From Treponema primitia ZAS-1 (GTDB lineage Bacteria; Spirochaetota; Spirochaetia; Treponematales; Breznakiellaceae): a stretch of DNA of 64,000 bases. The position numbers and the translations under genes were made by a program. Where the stretch lies: positions 34,642 through 98,641 of the forward strand of contig NZ_AEEA01000029.1 of assembly GCF_000297095.1 (NCBI RefSeq). The letters run 5' to 3'. Numbering within the stretch: position 1 is the first letter of the stretch; each line of letters begins with the position of its first letter. The notes beneath the pieces are model-generated. The model made no database searches and was not told the origin of the DNA. It saw nothing but the letters and a program-made list of their open reading frames with translations. This document shows positions 16,311-24,181 of the stretch, one piece after another.

Positions 16311-17173
16311 TCTATATTCCTTAACTGTTCCCTGATATTTTCCAGGGCGTTCTTCATATCCACCACTGCCCGGCTTACTTCAAGAACCGGTGTTTTGGAT
16401 CCAATGGTATTGACCTCCCGGTTTATCTCCTGGCAGAGGAAGTCGAGTTTCTTCCCGGGGCTTGGGTTCCGTTCTGTTTCGGAACGGAACTCCGCAAGAT
16501 GCGAGGATAACCTGGATAATTCCTCAGAAATGGTATATTTCATTAGCAATACTGCGGTTTCAGCCAGGATACGGTTCTCGTCGATCCGGTCCCCCAGTAA
16601 TTCGGCGAACCGGGTTTTTAGGTTTTCCTGAATGGAAGCTTCTAGGACGGGGACATGGGCGGATACGGCCTTAAGCGCTTCTTCCAGGTAAGCGATGTGA
16701 CCCAGTATATCTTCCTGGGTATGCTTTCCCTCCCGAACCCGTTCCACCTCGAACTGGTCCACAGCTTTCTGAAGCAGGGGGGTAATAAGACTACGGTACT
16801 TCTGGTCGTCACGGTTCTTTTCTATCTCCAGTACCCCTTCCATTCCCAGGAGCAATGCCAAACCCGGTTTTTCCGGCAGGCCGAGCTCTCCGGCTAAATC
16901 AAGGATGCTGTCATAATAGGTTTTAGCTGCCCTATGATTTACCGAAATGAAAATATCGGAATTACGTTCCTTAACACGGATATTCACCTCTACCTTTCCC
17001 CGATTAAGCCTGCCGGCAACATAGTCCCGGATTTCTCTTTCCAACGAAGACAGGAAGGGAGGAAGGTTGACGAAAAGATCCAGGAAACGGCTGTTATAGC
17101 CCTTTATTTCCACCGAAAGGGAGATATTTTCATCCTGAATTTCCTGGCTGGCATAGCCGGTCATGCTTTTCAT
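16307..17173 (-). CDS. yicC: YicC family protein, RNase-related stress factor
   Basis: 288 residues, the usual length for the family. The N-terminal MKSMTGYA plus SVEIKGYNSRFLD and the C-terminal KLDFLCQEINREVNTIGSKT are the two diagnostic YicC/YloC blocks. In E. coli YicC promotes degradation of the small RNA RyhB and has been described as an endoribonuclease or adaptor. It overlaps the murC stop on the upstream side and the kinase start downstream, each by 4 bases, in an order common in bacteria where YicC precedes a nucleotide kinase. Confidence 0.9.
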   Translation of the reverse strand: MKSMTGYASQEIQDENISLSVEIKGYNSRFLDLFVNLPPFLSSLEREIRDYVAGRLNRGKVEVNIRVKERNSDIFISVNHRAAKTYYDSILDLAGELGLPEKPGLALLLGMEGVLEIEKNRDDQKYRSLITPLLQKAVDQFEVERVREGKHTQEDILGHIAYLEEALKAVSAHVPVLEASIQENLKTRFAELLGDRIDENRILAETAVLLMKYTISEELSRLSSHLAEFRSETERNPSPGKKLDFLCQEINREVNTIGSKTPVLEVSRAVVDMKNALENIREQLRNIE

Positions 17174-18663
17174 TGCGCAGTATCCTGGTAATAATCAAAA
17201 AGAACCCTGCCGAGCTTCCAGTTATCACCGGCGCCCATGGTAAGGAAGAGATCCCCGGGCTTAAGTATTCCCTTTAAAAGATCCGCCGCCCCCACGGGCT
17301 CTTCAATATAGTACACTCCGTCCTGAAGCTCCTTGGTTTTTTCAAAGAGGGTCCGGCCGGTAACTTCGCTGCTAACTACTTCCCTGGCGGAACCGTAGAT
17401 TTTGTGGAGTACCACCTGGTTAGCGGTTTTAAAGGAAGCGGCAAACTGATCCAACAGGGCTGCTGTTCTGGTATAGGTGTGGGACATAAAGCTCAGAACA
17501 ATCCGGCGTTTGGGGTAAAATTCCCGCAGCCCCTCCAGGGTGGTTCGGATAGCGGTGGGATGGTGTCCGTAGTCATCCATAAAAAGTATGCCCCCCGCTT
17601 CCCCGAGGATCTCCTGCCGCCTCCGGCTGCCCCGGAAATCTTCCAGGGCCTGCCGTACCGCTTCGCGTTTCTCGCCGGTCCATCCGCCGTATTCCGCTTT
17701 TACCAGGGAGTCCGTCAGGGCCAGGGCTGCAACGGCGTCCAGGGCGATGTGCCGTCCGGGAAGACGCAGCTTTAATTCTCCGGGAAATCCCGCTATCCGC
17801 AGGGTAGTCCGTTCCTCCCCTGTTTGCAGTGATACTATTTTAAAATCGCCCTTGGCATGTACACCATAGGGAATAAGCTTGACGATCCCCTTGTTGACCG
17901 AATTGGCAACCTCGGTTGCACCGGGATCATCGGCGCAGTAAATCAATTCACCGTTGATGGGAAGCAGCTTGGCATATTCAATAAAAGCATTCCGGATCGA
18001 TTCGTAGGTAGGATAATAATCCTGATGATCGCTTTCCACGCTGGTCAGGACAATGCGCCGGGGATGAAAGGACAGAAAATGCCGGCGGTATTCACAGGTT
18101 TCGGCTACAAAATATTTGTTTCCAAGGCTGAGGGTTGAGCGTCCGCCGAATCCATTAACGGCGCTTCCCGCGAGGATACGCGCAGGAAGCCCCGCCGCCC
18201 GTATGAGGGTTCCCGCTATGGCGGTGGTAGTGGTCTTCCCGTGGACGCCGGCAATACCGGATGAGTCGAAAAGGGCAGAATAGGCGCCAAGGGCCTCGGT
18301 ATATTTCAGCACCGGGATACCGCGCTTTTCCGCCTCCGCAATTTCACTGTTGCTGTCCCTGGAATAGGCCGCCGAACGGATCACCAGAACGGCGTCTTGG
18401 GGAATATGTTCGGGGGCAAAGGATTCATAGTAGGGAACGCCCAGTTCCTTGAGGATCCCATCGGTATAAAAGACCTCATCCCTATCGGATCCGGATATAT
18501 TGAACCCTGAATTGTGGAGTAGTTCCGCCAAGGCGCACATACCGGTACCCTTGATACCGATGAAATAAACAGTCGGCGCTGGCAACGAAGTTCCGGAGCT
18601 ATCGGTTCGAGAACCGTTCCAGGAAAGAAGCTTCTCAAAATTCATACAGCCATGGTAGCCCAT
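17170..18663 (-). CDS. murC: UDP-N-acetylmuramate--L-alanine ligase
   Basis: About 491-497 residues. VYFIGIKGTGMCALAELL is the N-terminal UDP-binding Rossmann loop, GVHGKTTTTAIAG the ATP P-loop, and MDDYGHHPTAIRTTLEGL with MSHTYTRTAALLDQF the C-terminal MurC signature. It adds L-Ala to UDP-MurNAc, the first step of the peptide stem in the cytosol. ATG 18645 (MNFEKLL) is an alternative start; neither site has a strong ribosome site. The yicC start overlaps its stop. EPDH, normally N-EPDHLD, appears as VESDHQDYY, a mild variant. Mpl is a less likely alternative. Confidence 0.85.
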   Translation of the reverse strand: MGYHGCMNFEKLLSWNGSRTDSSGTSLPAPTVYFIGIKGTGMCALAELLHNSGFNISGSDRDEVFYTDGILKELGVPYYESFAPEHIPQDAVLVIRSAAYSRDSNSEIAEAEKRGIPVLKYTEALGAYSALFDSSGIAGVHGKTTTTAIAGTLIRAAGLPARILAGSAVNGFGGRSTLSLGNKYFVAETCEYRRHFLSFHPRRIVLTSVESDHQDYYPTYESIRNAFIEYAKLLPINGELIYCADDPGATEVANSVNKGIVKLIPYGVHAKGDFKIVSLQTGEERTTLRIAGFPGELKLRLPGRHIALDAVAALALTDSLVKAEYGGWTGEKREAVRQALEDFRGSRRRQEILGEAGGILFMDDYGHHPTAIRTTLEGLREFYPKRRIVLSFMSHTYTRTAALLDQFAASFKTANQVVLHKIYGSAREVVSSEVTGRTLFEKTKELQDGVYYIEEPVGAADLLKGILKPGDLFLTMGAGDNWKLGRVLFDYYQDTAQ

Positions 18664-18696
18664 GGGATCTTTTTTTTCAACCGCGCCGTGAGACCC

Positions 18697-19455
18697 CTAA
18701 ACATCCTCAATAATAGGCGGGAGCTGATAGTTCCTGTCCTCACCGGAAAGGGGGTCCCGGAATGACAGGCCCTGGGCCTGTAATGCCAAGGGACGATCCG
18801 TGCTATCCGGCTCCGGCAGCCCCCCGTAAAGTGTGTCATTGAGGATGGGATATCCCAACCATGCCAGGTGGCAGCGTATCTGGTGGCGGAATCCCCGGGC
18901 AATGCGCACCCTGAGACAGATGACTTTTTCGGTAGGATTCAATTCCAGAATCTCGGTTTTATAGAGGCTTCCCCTATCCAGGATAAACTCCGGATGTTTT
19001 TTTTTGGAAGAAGTATTTGGAAGGACGGGTCGTACCGCCCTTCTCCCGGGGCCATAGGAACGGAAGCCGCTTTCAATGGCAAAAGGAACCGTTCTTGTAG
19101 CAATTTCCGGAAACCCTGCGGGGGGAAATCCCGGCAAAGGAGACTGGACTATGGGGCTTGTAAGGGCGCCGTATTCCTTGACGAGGGTCCCCTGCTCCTG
19201 TTGTTCTTCCAGGGCTTCCAAAGCTTCCTGGGTCCGGGCAATCAAGACCAGTCCCCGGGTTCCGTAATCAAGCCGGTGAAGGAGGCCCCCCTCCCACTCA
19301 AGCCTGCTGCGGGGACTACGGAGCTCCGGGTAGAGGCTTGCGCACCAGTCCAGGAGAGTATCCCCTCCCCCGCCTTTAAGGGGCGCCGAGTGCATCAGGG
19401 GGGGTTTGTAGACCACTAGGAAGCCTTCGGCTTCGGCCAGTACCCAAGGAATCAC
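18697..19455 (-). CDS. RluA-type pseudouridine synthase
   Basis: 252 residues. LVVYKPPLMHSAP is the N-terminal RluA block, and HRLDYGTRGLVLIART holds the catalytic Asp (HRLD). RVRIARGFRHQIRCHLAWLGYPILNDTLYGG is split here into the usual RxHQIR and GxPI..D..YG elements. The enzyme isomerises uridine to pseudouridine in rRNA or tRNA. There is no S4 domain, which is usual in the shorter RluA/RluC relatives. ATG 19455 overlaps the lipoprotein stop by 4 bases. RNA target unknown. Confidence 0.88.
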   Translation of the reverse strand: MIPWVLAEAEGFLVVYKPPLMHSAPLKGGGGDTLLDWCASLYPELRSPRSRLEWEGGLLHRLDYGTRGLVLIARTQEALEALEEQQEQGTLVKEYGALTSPIVQSPLPGFPPAGFPEIATRTVPFAIESGFRSYGPGRRAVRPVLPNTSSKKKHPEFILDRGSLYKTEILELNPTEKVICLRVRIARGFRHQIRCHLAWLGYPILNDTLYGGLPEPDSTDRPLALQAQGLSFRDPLSGEDRNYQLPPIIEDV

Positions 19456-20276
19456 CGAAAATCTTTTGTCAGGGAAAGGCCGCGTTCGGTAAACAGACCT
19501 TCCAGTTGATCAAAGGGAATGACTATTTCTATGAGGCCCATCACATAGGGGGCAATTTCATAGGGATCCCATTGGAACCCCAGGCCTTGGGAATTTAAGA
19601 AGAAATCTTCCAGCTTATCCACCGAATTTTCAAAGAATCCCTGTTCGGACAGGGGAATCCAGTCCGGTATTTCCATTAGTTTACGGAGCGCAGCTTCCAC
19701 CAGATCATTCAAGTCTGATTTTGTATCTTCCCGGAGGATATCATTGAGAGTAAGCTGCCGCTTTTCATCCAGACTAAAGACATAATAGTCCCTATTCCGC
19801 ATACCATGGGCGCCGCCGGTATAATATTCCCACTCCCGGCTGATTACCGTTACCTTTGAAGTACCGGCGCTGAATTTAAAAGCTTCGTTGTAAAACCAGT
19901 TTAGCGCCTCCCTGGGCATATCAGGAATTCGTTCCGCCACAAGCCGCATTTCCCCGTACATTTTGTCGTAGCCGTAGAGCCGTTTATTGGCGTATTCGTC
20001 AGCATTTTGGCCCTCGTACAAAATATCAAGAATGAATCGTTTCCCCGATGCGGTGATATCAAATAATGAAAGGGCAATATCCATTTTGGGACTGGTATCC
20101 GGCGCACCGGGATAGAGAAAAACAGTCCTCTGACTGTACAGGGGTATATAATCACGGGCTTCCCGACTTGAGCCGCCGGAAACCGCCGATCCGGTGCTTG
20201 TACAGGCCGCAGAAAACAGAGTCAAAAAGCAGAGAAGGGCCAGTTGGATGGTTCGTTGCAATTGTTTTGTTTTCAT
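19452..20276 (-). CDS. Lipoprotein with DUF3298/RsiV-like domain
   Basis: 274 residues. The signal peptide ends in a lipobox (LFSAAC, Cys25), so the mature protein is anchored in an envelope membrane. The region WEYYTGGAHGMRNRDYYVFS with a following LNDIL is the DUF4163/DUF3298 hallmark seen in RsiV and PdaC-type proteins, where it can bind lysozyme or peptidoglycan. The tail EIAPYVMGLIEIVIPFDQL fits the family's C-terminal strand. It heads the lipoprotein-RluA pair (ATGA overlap). A ligand-binding envelope role is inferred. Confidence 0.75.
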   Translation of the reverse strand: MKTKQLQRTIQLALLCFLTLFSAACTSTGSAVSGGSSREARDYIPLYSQRTVFLYPGAPDTSPKMDIALSLFDITASGKRFILDILYEGQNADEYANKRLYGYDKMYGEMRLVAERIPDMPREALNWFYNEAFKFSAGTSKVTVISREWEYYTGGAHGMRNRDYYVFSLDEKRQLTLNDILREDTKSDLNDLVEAALRKLMEIPDWIPLSEQGFFENSVDKLEDFFLNSQGLGFQWDPYEIAPYVMGLIEIVIPFDQLEGLFTERGLSLTKDFR

Positions 20277-20322
20277 AAACCAAAGTATTGAAGTGTTTAT
20301 ACCTTAGAGTCAAGGCAATATA

Positions 20323-20351
20323 TTGACAATACTGGGGAAATTTTATATATT
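20323..20351 (+). promoter_or_regulatory. Sigma-70-type promoter for tRNA-Glu
   Basis: TTGACA 20323-20328, 17-base spacer, TATATT 20346-20351, about 25 bases before the tRNA. Confidence 0.7.
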
Positions 20352-20375
20352 TCTGCTACCCCTTGTGGGTGTCGT

Positions 20376-20447
20376 GTCTCCTTCGTCTAGTGGTTAGGAC
20401 ATCGGGTTTTCATCCCGACAACGGGGGTTCAATTCCCCCAGGAGATG
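20376..20447 (+). tRNA. tRNA-Glu (TTC)
   Basis: Acceptor GTCTCCT pairs with AGGAGAT (G1-U72 wobble), G discriminator. The anticodon stem TCGGG/CCCGA encloses TTTTCAT, giving anticodon TTC. T-arm GGGGG TTCAATT CCCCC. CCA is not encoded. Confidence 0.93.
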
Positions 20448-20653
20448 GAACAAAAGCCGACCCTTAAGTCGGCTTTTGTTTTGGAATTTTTGCGCCGCAA
20501 AAATTCCGTGGTAAAATGAACAGGGCTGGAAAGCCCTGTGGGGAATTGAAGCCTTTTCGCTGGAAAGCGTCCAGGGATGGACGCGGGCGAAAAGGCCGGC
20601 CTGGAGGCGGAGGGCAGGAGCCCGAAGCCGTAAGGCAATTCCCCCAGGAGATG
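20431..20653 (+). repeat. Duplicated 3' end of tRNA-Glu bracketing a structured spacer
   Basis: The last 17 bases of the tRNA, AATTCCCCCAGGAGATG (20431-20447), recur exactly at 20637-20653. The 189 bases between contain the tRNA terminator, a perfect hairpin at 20483-20507 (11-bp stem, GCC loop), CAGGGCT-GGAA-AGCCCTG near 20520-20537, and a nested stem of GCCTTTTCGC with GCGAAAAGGC around GCGTCC/GGACGC. The second copy supplies AGGAG just before the HD-GYP gene. It looks like a target-site duplication or att-like scar. Confidence 0.6.
20449..20483 (+). terminator. Rho-independent terminator after tRNA-Glu
   Basis: AACAAAAGCCGAC pairs with GTCGGCTTTTGTT around CCTTAA, ending in TTTT. Confidence 0.8.
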
Positions 20654-20668
20654 TACTACAGTATAATA

Positions 20669-21859
20669 ATGACTATCAGAATGGATGCCTTGGTTGGGGC
20701 CATTGCAGTTGCCCTGGACATTGTCGAAGGGGAACTGCTGGGGGCAAGTACCCACCACGGAAAGCGCATTGCCGCCCTTTGTTCCGCCATGGGACGGCAT
20801 TTGGGGCTAAACGAAGACGACCTGGGCTCCCTGACCAGCTGCGCGCTGCTCCACGATAACGCCCTTACGGAATATATTTTAGCCGAACGCGAAGGCCGGG
20901 AATCCAGCATGAAGCTCCACTGTGAGTTCGGCCAGCGGAATGCGGATACCCTGCAGTTCAAAACCAACATCGACGGCTTTATTCTCTATCACCACGAGCG
21001 GGCTAATGGCGACGGGCCCTACGGAAAAAGGGCGGGGGAATATCCCCTTGGGGCTGAGCTGATTGCGATTGCCGATTTTATCGATGTTTCCCATCACCTG
21101 CAAAGGGTAAGCCTGGATCAACTGCCCCAACTCCGGCAGGACATTGCCGCTAATACCGGAGTAATCCATACCCCCCTTGCCGCAGAGGCTATGCTGGCGG
21201 CGCTGGACGAAGCCATGCTTCTTTCCCTGGGGGATGACCGGATCCTGGACACTGCGGACAGGCTGATCCCCCCCTGGACCATGGACATGGACAGCCAGGT
21301 AATTCTGAACCTTGCGGGCTTCGTCAGCCATATTATCGACTATAAATCCGCTTTTACACGCCGCCATTCCGCGGGGATAGCCGACAAAGCCTGGAGCATG
21401 GGGCAATACTACGGCTATGACCATACCATGCTGTCGGAGCTGTACCTTGCCGCCAGTCTCCACGATATCGGCAAGCTGACTATTCCCACGCAGATCCTGG
21501 AAAAACCGGATAAACTGGACGACCATGAATTCAATATCATCAAAGGGCATGTACTCAAAACCTATGAACTCCTTGGGGATATAGACGGGTTTGAACAGAT
21601 CCGGAGCTGGGCCTCCAACCATCATGAAAAACTGGACGGTTCCGGGTACCCCTTTGGGAAAGGGGCGGATGAGCTTGATTTCAATTCCCGGCTCATGGCC
21701 TGTATCGATATATACCAGGCGGTAAGCGAAGCGCGGCCCTATCATCCCGAGCGGGATCACAAAACCACCATGGAGATTCTCTATGATATGGCAGGAAAGG
21801 GTTATGTGGATGAAAAAATCGCGAAGGATATGGATAAAGCCTTAAGTATACGGACCTAG
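20669..21859 (+). CDS. Tandem HD-GYP domain protein
   Basis: About 396 residues with two HD-GYP-like domains. The first (about 20-170) has HDN instead of HD and HHERANGDGPYG. The second (about 200-390) is canonical: HSAGIA, HDIGKL, GHV, NHHEKLDGSGYPFG and DIYQAVSEARPY. HD-GYP enzymes hydrolyse cyclic di-GMP in the cytosol. No sensor domain or membrane helix is present, so the first domain may be a regulatory or inactive partner. Start is uncertain: ATG 20669 is used here; ATG 20651 follows AGGAG with no spacing, and ATG 20681 is also possible. Upstream in-frame codons lie in the tRNA-Glu repeat and are unlikely to be translated. Confidence 0.8.
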   Translation: MTIRMDALVGAIAVALDIVEGELLGASTHHGKRIAALCSAMGRHLGLNEDDLGSLTSCALLHDNALTEYILAEREGRESSMKLHCEFGQRNADTLQFKTNIDGFILYHHERANGDGPYGKRAGEYPLGAELIAIADFIDVSHHLQRVSLDQLPQLRQDIAANTGVIHTPLAAEAMLAALDEAMLLSLGDDRILDTADRLIPPWTMDMDSQVILNLAGFVSHIIDYKSAFTRRHSAGIADKAWSMGQYYGYDHTMLSELYLAASLHDIGKLTIPTQILEKPDKLDDHEFNIIKGHVLKTYELLGDIDGFEQIRSWASNHHEKLDGSGYPFGKGADELDFNSRLMACIDIYQAVSEARPYHPERDHKTTMEILYDMAGKGYVDEKIAKDMDKALSIRT

Positions 21860-22228
21860 TTAGCTTATGTCTGGGCGCAGGACCTCCGCTCCGTTGCGGT
21901 ACACATAGCGGGGTACGGCGCCTTCGGCCATGTAGCAGTGGATCAGGACCCGGATGGTTTTTGGAAGACTCCCCACGGCGGCGGATTCCTGGAGGGAGAA
22001 GAGGGCGGTCTCCCCTGCCCGGCCGGATTTACGCAGGGCGGTGGCGGGGTTTAGTACGTCCAGATCCGCCGTTACCGAGAATATCACCGAAACCAGATCC
22101 GGTTCTTCCAGTTTATTGCGAACCAGGAGTTCGTCATAAAGGGCGGCCACCTGTTCCACCATATCCTGGGGATCGTTTTTACACTGGGTTGCCCCCCTAA
22201 GGGCGAAAAGCCGCTTGTCCGCTGTCAT
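21860..22228 (-). CDS. aroH: Chorismate mutase, AroH type
   Basis: 122 residues from ATG 22228, preceded by GGGAGG. LFALRGATQCKNDPQDM and the tail AVPRYVYRNGAEVLRPDI are the AroH-fold signatures, with active-site Arg and Tyr visible, and VSVIFSVTADLD is the central strand. It converts chorismate to prephenate for Phe and Tyr synthesis in the cytosol. The start overlaps the stop of the small membrane protein gene (ATGA). Length fits monofunctional AroH of Bacillus type. Confidence 0.88.
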   Translation of the reverse strand: MTADKRLFALRGATQCKNDPQDMVEQVAALYDELLVRNKLEEPDLVSVIFSVTADLDVLNPATALRKSGRAGETALFSLQESAAVGSLPKTIRVLIHCYMAEGAVPRYVYRNGAEVLRPDIS

Positions 22229-22578
22229 GTTCTGTTTCCTCCCGCCGCCACTATGATAAACGCCGCCAGGGTGGCTATGACGGCGCCGAATATTCCCAGG
22301 GCTATATATAATCCGGCGCCTCCCAGGAGGCGGTACTTTCTGTCGTGAACGATAATCCATACATTCAGAATAATCCCATAAATCGAGCTTACCGCCAAGG
22401 AAAGCCCAAGGATAACCGATAGGCGGAGGAGCAATAGCTGGGTCCGGTCCATAAATTCCTGGGCAGTTCCGATACCGTAGAGGTATACCACCAATAGGCT
22501 GAGCAAAAAGAAAAAAAGAACCGCCCGTTTTACCAGGATCGCGATGAAAGGTTTTTTTAACGGCCGGGAAGCAGGCAT
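22225..22578 (-). CDS. Small integral membrane protein, unknown
   Basis: 117 residues with three hydrophobic helices (about 15-37, 47-72 and 85-110), a basic N-terminus and a short cytosolic loop HDRKYRLL. I recognise no family. It is translationally coupled to aroH (4-base overlap). The 87 bases to the divergent gene at 22666 hold AT-rich promoter-like sequence. Confidence 0.65.
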   Translation of the reverse strand: MPASRPLKKPFIAILVKRAVLFFFLLSLLVVYLYGIGTAQEFMDRTQLLLLRLSVILGLSLAVSSIYGIILNVWIIVHDRKYRLLGGAGLYIALGIFGAVIATLAAFIIVAAGGNRT

Positions 22579-22665
22579 CCCTGGGATCTCCTCTGACGGA
22601 TTGCTAGAAATCCGGGTTACATATTATCATATTAATACTATAATATAATATATCAGGAAGGTTCT

Positions 22666-23457
22666 ATGAAGAAAGTAGTTGGGTTATTGATAATACTTAT
22701 TCTTGCCGGAGCGGCCTTTTTTTTCGGCTGGGCGCAGCTGCCGGTTCCACCAGGTTCCTACGGAGTGATACGATCAAAAACCCATGGCGTTGATACCATT
22801 TTGATACGGGAGGGAGAATTCCGCTGGATCTGGTATAAACTTATTCCCACCAATACGGTTACCCTGGTTTTTACCCTGAACCCGGTTTCCAGGACTATTT
22901 CCGCCGATGGGAACCTGCCATCGGCGGAAACCTATGCGGCTGCGGCGGGGATTAACGCGGATTTTTCCTACGAGTTAGGGGCGCTTATTTCCTTTACCCT
23001 AAGGGCCGCTTCTCTACCATCCCTGGTACGCGAAAAAGGGCTTGACGGCCAGGAGAGTTTGGAGAACTATGAAAATGAACTGGCGGAAAAACTTGATTTC
23101 TTTGTCCTGGAGCGGCTTGAAGCCTATGCATTGGATCTAAAGTTTACCCAAGGCCCCGTAAAAACCGCCGCCGCTGCCCGGTTAGAAACGGAAATACTCC
23201 AGGCTTTTCCGGATATAGAGAATTTTTCCTGTACCGTTCAGAACATCAAGCTGCCCGATCTTGCCCTCTACAATACGGCCCGGTCGATTTACGAGGAGTA
23301 CCTTGATAAGCAGAAGGAGTTCCTTAAAACCGAAATGGCGGGTCAGGCGGAGCGGAGCGTCAATTCCCTGTTTCGTTTCGATGAACTGGAAAAGTATGGT
23401 GAATTGCTCACCAAATACCCGGTATTGCTCCAATATCTGGCTCTTCCCAGGCCCTGA
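22666..23457 (+). CDS. SPFH/band 7-like membrane-anchored protein
   Basis: 263 residues. One N-terminal membrane helix (residues 4-22) is followed by VPPGSYGVIRSKTHGVDTILIREGEFRW, split by strands as in the start of SPFH/stomatin domains. The C-terminal half is helical and charged (coiled-coil-like, about 135-235). AGGAAGG lies 6 bases before ATG 22666. SPFH proteins form membrane scaffolds, often around proteases or channels. The match is by pattern; no paired NfeD-like protease is nearby. Confidence 0.6.
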   Translation: MKKVVGLLIILILAGAAFFFGWAQLPVPPGSYGVIRSKTHGVDTILIREGEFRWIWYKLIPTNTVTLVFTLNPVSRTISADGNLPSAETYAAAAGINADFSYELGALISFTLRAASLPSLVREKGLDGQESLENYENELAEKLDFFVLERLEAYALDLKFTQGPVKTAAAARLETEILQAFPDIENFSCTVQNIKLPDLALYNTARSIYEEYLDKQKEFLKTEMAGQAERSVNSLFRFDELEKYGELLTKYPVLLQYLALPRP

Positions 23458-23524
23458 TGTTGTATTAATGCTGATGGTTTTAGTATAATATGTTCTATGC
23501 ATATCTTGATTGAGAGGTTTATCC

Positions 23525-24175
23525 ATGACCGCAGCTCGGTTTAAAACTTTTTTCTTTTTGATACTCCTTGTGGTTTTGCTGTTTCCTTTGGCGGCTCAGG
23601 ATTCGGAAGATGAAGGGGATGATGGCGATGAGGATGAAGGCGGAGGAGTTCAGCTCCCCATAGATTCGGATTGGCCGGACACTATCCCTGAGGTATATTC
23701 CCGGGGCGATAAGATTTTCGGTATTTCCCTGGGCGCCCTGTTTCCTCTATTTTTTGTCGGAGAATCGGGTATCCTGTCCAACAATGTAAACATAGGCGGT
23801 ACTCTTGCCCTTTCTTACAACTACTTTTTTAACAGCCATTTGTTTTTTGGGGGAGAATTGGGAGGTATGTTTGCTTCAACAAAGGGGGAAAATGTAATGT
23901 TTATTGTCCCCATGGGCCTGCGGATAGGCTATCAGTTTATCCTGGGGCACTTTGAAGCGCCCTTCGCCCTAATGGTTGGCATTGCCCCGCAAAAATATTT
24001 GGAAGAAGGTTATTTTGGGTTTTTTGCAAAACCCTCGGCATCCTTATTCTGGCGCTTTAATTCCGACTGGTCATTTGGGCTGAACACCGCCTGGTGGTGG
24101 GTTCCTCAATGGGCGGATAGGTCTGTATATGGCAATTTCGTAGAACTTACCTTATCAGCACGATATCATTTCTAA
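23525..24175 (+). CDS. Small outer-membrane beta-barrel, OmpW-like treponemal type
   Basis: 216 residues from ATG 23525 (GAGAGG upstream). A signal peptide ends at LAAQ, then a very acidic stretch (DSEDEGDDGDEDEGGG), then about eight amphipathic strands ending in RYHF with C-terminal Phe, typical of outer-membrane barrels. The segment GISLGALFPLFF followed by GGTLALSYNYFF resembles the OmpW-like proteins of T. pallidum such as the TP0733 group. Likely a small channel. It is followed after 6 bases by a lipoprotein gene. Confidence 0.65.
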   Translation: MTAARFKTFFFLILLVVLLFPLAAQDSEDEGDDGDEDEGGGVQLPIDSDWPDTIPEVYSRGDKIFGISLGALFPLFFVGESGILSNNVNIGGTLALSYNYFFNSHLFFGGELGGMFASTKGENVMFIVPMGLRIGYQFILGHFEAPFALMVGIAPQKYLEEGYFGFFAKPSASLFWRFNSDWSFGLNTAWWWVPQWADRSVYGNFVELTLSARYHF

Positions 24176-24181
24176 TACAGG

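Noticed and set aside
20516..20668. N-terminal extension of the HD-GYP protein
   Set aside because: The extra codons are basic, low-complexity translations of the tRNA-Glu-associated hairpins; the protein family starts after them.
20879..21760. 293-codon minus-strand frame opposite the HD-GYP gene
   Set aside because: The plus-strand frame has clear HD-GYP motifs; the opposite frame is a codon-bias shadow.
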